A program made the translations under genes and the position numbers. Shown in pieces: positions 61,058 to 64,000 of a stretch of DNA of 64,000 nucleotides; the first letter of the stretch is position 1; each line of letters begins with the position of its first letter. The DNA is from Thiocapsa rosea (lineage in GTDB: Bacteria > Pseudomonadota > Gammaproteobacteria > Chromatiales > Chromatiaceae). The DNA is taken from positions 310,001 through 374,000 of the forward strand of contig NZ_RBXL01000001.1 of NCBI RefSeq assembly GCF_003634315.1, given 5' to 3'. The notes beneath the pieces were generated by a model. It ran no database searches. It was given only the letters and a program-made list of their open reading frames with translations, and was not told the DNA's origin.

Positions 61058-64000
61058 ATGCACCCGGTGGCCCTGAACAAGATGCCGTCTCCGCTCGGCC
61101 CGCCGCTGCCCGGTCGCCCCGGCGAGCGCCTGCTGTGGGGGCGGTTGTACGGCGCGAGCGTCGCGCTTGCGATTGCGGAGGCCGCCCGCGCGCATGAGGG
61201 GCTGATCCTCGCCGTCGTGCCGGACGTCCAAGCCGCGGCCCATCTGCGTGCGGAGCTCGGATTCTTTTTGGCCGGGAGCGGCCTACCGCTGCTGGGGTTT
61301 CCGGACTGGGAGACCCTGCCCTACGACGTCTTCTCGCCGCTTCCGGAGCTGGTCTCGGAACGGCTCCTGACGCTGCACCGCTTGCCGGGGCTCGACAAGG
61401 GCGTCTTGGTCGTCCCGGTCGGCACCCTGTTGCAGCGCTTGCCGCCGCGCGAGTATGTGGACGGGCAATCGCTGGTCCTTGCGGTCGGGGATCGGCTGGA
61501 CCTGGATGCGACCCGGCGCCGGCTGGAGCGTGCCGGCTATTCCTGTGTCTCCCAGGTCATCGGCCACGGCGAATACGCGGTGCGCGGCTCCCTGCTCGAC
61601 GTCTTCCCGATGGGCAGCGAGACCCCGCTGCGCATCGACCTCTTCGACCAGGAGGTCGAGACGATCCGCACCTTCGACCCGGAGACCCAGCGCTCGCAGG
61701 AGAAGCTGGAACAGGTCCGGATGCTGCCGGCGCGTGAGTTCCCGCTGACCGAAGAGGCGATCTCCGGATTTCGCCAACGTTATCGGGCGAGCTTCGAGGG
61801 CGACCCGCAGGCGAGCTTGGTCTATCGGGAGGTGTCGGAAGGGCGCACCCCTGGCGGGCTGGAATACTATCTCCCGCTCTTTTTCGAGACCACCGCAACC
61901 CTTTTCGATTATCTGCCCGCGGGCGTCCTGGCCTTGGAGTCGGACGCCTGTCGCGAGACCGCCACGACCTTCATCGCCGGTGTCGCCCAGCGCTACGAGC
62001 AGCGTCGTCACGACATCGAGCGCCCGCTCCTGCCGCCGGCCAAGCTCTATCTGCATCCCGACGAGATGGCCGGGGCACTCAACCGACTGTCGGGCGTGCT
62101 CTATCAGTCCCCCGAGGTTCCGGATCGGCGCAAGGGGTATGCGGCATTCCACAACTTTGCGACCACCACCCTGCCCCCGCTCGCCATCCAGGCGCGCGCT
62201 GCAGAACCCGCGCAAGCCTTGCAGGACTTCCTGAGCATGCCGGATCGCCGGGTCCTGTTCGTCGCCGAAAGCACGGGGCGGCGCGAGATGCTCTCCGAGC
62301 ATCTGGCCGGGTTCAACATCCGCGCCCGTCAGGTCGAAGGCTGGCAAGCATTCGTCGAGGGTGATCTCGATCTGGCGTTGACCGTCGCGCCGCTCGAGCG
62401 CGGTCTGCTGCTGGAAGACCGCGGCATCGCGCTGGTCACCGAGACCCAGCTCTACGGCGAGCGGGTGCGCCAGGAGCGTCGGCGCCGCGCGCGCGAGCGC
62501 GACAGCGACGCCATCGTGCGCAACCTTACCGAGCTGACCGAGGGCGCGCCGGTCGTGCATGAGGAGCACGGCGTCGGGCGCTATCTGGGGCTGCAGACCC
62601 TGCAGGTCTGCGGGATGACCACCGAGTTCCTCGCACTCGAATACGCCAACGGCGACAAGCTCTATGTCCCGGTCAGCTCGCTGCATCTGATCTCGCGCTA
62701 CACGGGTGCCTCGCCCGAGAACGCGCCCCTGCACCGACTCGGCGGCGAGCAGTGGGATCGGATCAAGCGCAAGGCCGCGCAGAAGGCGCACGACGTGGCC
62801 GCCGAGCTGCTCGATATCTACGCGCGACGCGCCGCCCGCGAGGGCGTGGCCTGCCCGGCACCGGGCGACGACTATGCCGCCTTCGCCGCTGCCTTCCCCT
62901 TCGAGGAGACCCCCGATCAGCTGCGCGCCATCGAGGGCGTAATCGCCGACATGGAAGACGCCAAGCCGATGGACCGGGTGGTCTGCGGCGATGTCGGCTT
63001 CGGCAAGACGGAGGTCGCCATGCGGGCGGCCTTCATGGCCGTACAGGGCGGACGGCAGGTCGCGGTGCTGGTGCCGACCACCCTGCTCGCCCAACAGCAT
63101 TTCGAGAACTTCTCCGACCGCTTCGCCGACTGGCCGATCAAGATCGAGAGCCTGTCGCGATTCCGCACCGCCAAAGAGCAGAAGAAGGTGCTCGAAGGTC
63201 TGGCCGACGGCACGGTCGACATCCTGGTCGGCACCCACAAGCTCCTACAGCCCAGTCTGAAATTCAAGAATCTGGGACTGGCGATCATCGACGAGGAGCA
63301 CCGCTTCGGTGTGCGCCACAAGGAGCAGCTCAAGAATCTGCGCAGCGAGGTGGACATCCTGACCCTCACGGCGACGCCGATACCACGCACGCTCAACATG
63401 GCCATGTCAGGCCTGCGGGATCTGTCCATCATCGCGACACCGCCGGTCGAGCGTCATCCCATCAAGACCTTCGTCAGCCCCTGGAACGACGGCCTGATCC
63501 AAGAGGCGGTGCTGCGCGAGCTCAAGCGCGGCGGTCAGGTCTACTTCCTCCACAACGAGGTGGAGACCATCGAGAACCAGGCGCAGAAGCTCGAGGCCCT
63601 GATCCCGGAGGCGCGGGTACAGGTCGCGCACGGACAGATGCGCGAGCGCGATCTCGAACGGGTGATGCGCGACTTCTATCACCAGCGTTTCAACCTGCTG
63701 GTCTGCACCACCATCATCGAGAGCGGCATCGACGTGCCGAGCGCCAACACCATCGTCATCAATCGTGCCGACAAGCTGGGGCTGGCGCAGCTGCATCAGC
63801 TGCGCGGACGGGTCGGGCGCTCGCACCATCGCGCCTACGCCTATCTGATCACGCCGCCGACCAAGGTCATGACTGCGGACGCGAAGAAGCGATTGGAGGC
63901 GATCGAGTCCATGGAGGATCTAGGGGCCGGCTTCACGCTCGCCACCCATGACTTGGAGATCCGCGGAGCCGGCGAGCTGCTCGGCGACGAGCAGTCCGGC
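61058..64000 (+). CDS. mfd: Transcription-repair coupling factor Mfd (partial, 3' end outside window)
   Basis: About 981 of some 1150 residues are present. The UvrB-homologous region covers 1-350; the RNA-polymerase-interacting domain lies near 500 (GAPVVHEEHGVGRYLGLQTL); the RecG-like helicase follows with CGDVGFGKTEVAMRAAFMAV (Walker A), AIIDEEHRFGVRHKEQ (DEEH), LTLTATPIPRTLNMAMSG and QLRGRVGRSHHRAYAYLITP. Mfd removes stalled RNA polymerase at DNA lesions and recruits UvrA. A GAGG site stands 11 bases before the chosen ATG; an in-frame ATG at 61049 is only 2 bases after it. The translocation and C-terminal domains are cut off by the window edge. Confidence 0.95.
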   Translation, partial: MHPVALNKMPSPLGPPLPGRPGERLLWGRLYGASVALAIAEAARAHEGLILAVVPDVQAAAHLRAELGFFLAGSGLPLLGFPDWETLPYDVFSPLPELVSERLLTLHRLPGLDKGVLVVPVGTLLQRLPPREYVDGQSLVLAVGDRLDLDATRRRLERAGYSCVSQVIGHGEYAVRGSLLDVFPMGSETPLRIDLFDQEVETIRTFDPETQRSQEKLEQVRMLPAREFPLTEEAISGFRQRYRASFEGDPQASLVYREVSEGRTPGGLEYYLPLFFETTATLFDYLPAGVLALESDACRETATTFIAGVAQRYEQRRHDIERPLLPPAKLYLHPDEMAGALNRLSGVLYQSPEVPDRRKGYAAFHNFATTTLPPLAIQARAAEPAQALQDFLSMPDRRVLFVAESTGRREMLSEHLAGFNIRARQVEGWQAFVEGDLDLALTVAPLERGLLLEDRGIALVTETQLYGERVRQERRRRARERDSDAIVRNLTELTEGAPVVHEEHGVGRYLGLQTLQVCGMTTEFLALEYANGDKLYVPVSSLHLISRYTGASPENAPLHRLGGEQWDRIKRKAAQKAHDVAAELLDIYARRAAREGVACPAPGDDYAAFAAAFPFEETPDQLRAIEGVIADMEDAKPMDRVVCGDVGFGKTEVAMRAAFMAVQGGRQVAVLVPTTLLAQQHFENFSDRFADWPIKIESLSRFRTAKEQKKVLEGLADGTVDILVGTHKLLQPSLKFKNLGLAIIDEEHRFGVRHKEQLKNLRSEVDILTLTATPIPRTLNMAMSGLRDLSIIATPPVERHPIKTFVSPWNDGLIQEAVLRELKRGGQVYFLHNEVETIENQAQKLEALIPEARVQVAHGQMRERDLERVMRDFYHQRFNLLVCTTIIESGIDVPSANTIVINRADKLGLAQLHQLRGRVGRSHHRAYAYLITPPTKVMTADAKKRLEAIESMEDLGAGFTLATHDLEIRGAGELLGDEQSG

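Noticed and set aside
61283-63238. A 651-codon minus-strand frame opposite mfd
   Set aside because: Antisense shadow of a well-conserved gene, with no start signal or domain.

Overview
The window is 64 kb of GC-rich DNA from a gammaproteobacterium, most likely a purple sulfur bacterium of the Chromatiaceae (inference). The reasons are a DabA/DabB inorganic-carbon uptake pair, a DsrE-family sulfur-relay-like protein, several multi-haem c-type cytochromes, an Fe-S oxidoreductase next to a DUF3501 gene, and a dense load of short dispersed repeats. Housekeeping genes (htpX, tRNA-Ala, tRNA-Glu, the 5' part of mfd) show that this is chromosome and not a plasmid.

Layout. 1-6 kb: glutathione peroxidase, Fe-S protein/DUF3501/HAD phosphatase, a small secreted protein, htpX and two tRNAs with a clear terminator. 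6-12.2 kb: a scrap zone with an IS21-type remnant, an M48-like lipoprotein without its zinc motif, a universal-stress gene cut by a complete IS66-family element, an RlpA-like lipoprotein, and a toxin-antitoxin pair followed by the relic of a large defence-type ATPase. 12.8-16 kb: GNAT, O-methyltransferase, a SEC-C protein and a broken methyltransferase. 16.2-20.5 kb: dabB-dabA. 21.5-26.8 kb: methyltransferase, BTAD/TPR regulator, DsrE-like protein and a TTC38-like TPR protein. 27.3-29.8 kb: an AT-richer island that reads as a retron: reverse transcriptase, upstream structured RNA with a 23-bp-arm hairpin, and two translationally coupled accessory genes (HEPN-like and winged-helix-like). 30.5-34.6 kb: histidine kinase, response regulator and GGDEF/EAL protein in one operon. 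35.1-39.2 kb: an ECF42-type sigma factor operon with DGPF/YciI, VOC, DHFR-like and DUF1428 genes, scarred by deletions. 39.6-41.9 kb: GlxA-type regulator and a divergent methyltransferase.

42.5-61 kb is the most unusual block. A sigma-54 activator stands before a good -24/-12 promoter and a run of genes, all on the plus strand: a small winged-helix-like protein, an old-yellow-enzyme oxidoreductase, a 50-residue membrane peptide, a large dihaem cytochrome, a GMC oxidoreductase, two paralogous dihaem cytochromes, an internally duplicated membrane protein, a class 3 lipase, a patatin with an embedded membrane domain, and a 1088-residue membrane protein of unknown function. I infer a cell-envelope pathway that hydrolyses a lipid, oxidises the released alcohol or isoprenoid, and passes electrons to c-type cytochromes. 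The substrate is unknown.

Two repeat families run through the window. One is made of about 85-bp units bounded by inverted TAAACCGCG ends, and many units sit exactly on gene stop codons. The other is an element of about 210-260 bp with inverted ends and a hairpin built from GTTGTC hexamers. Both look like small non-autonomous elements that settle at gene 3' ends.
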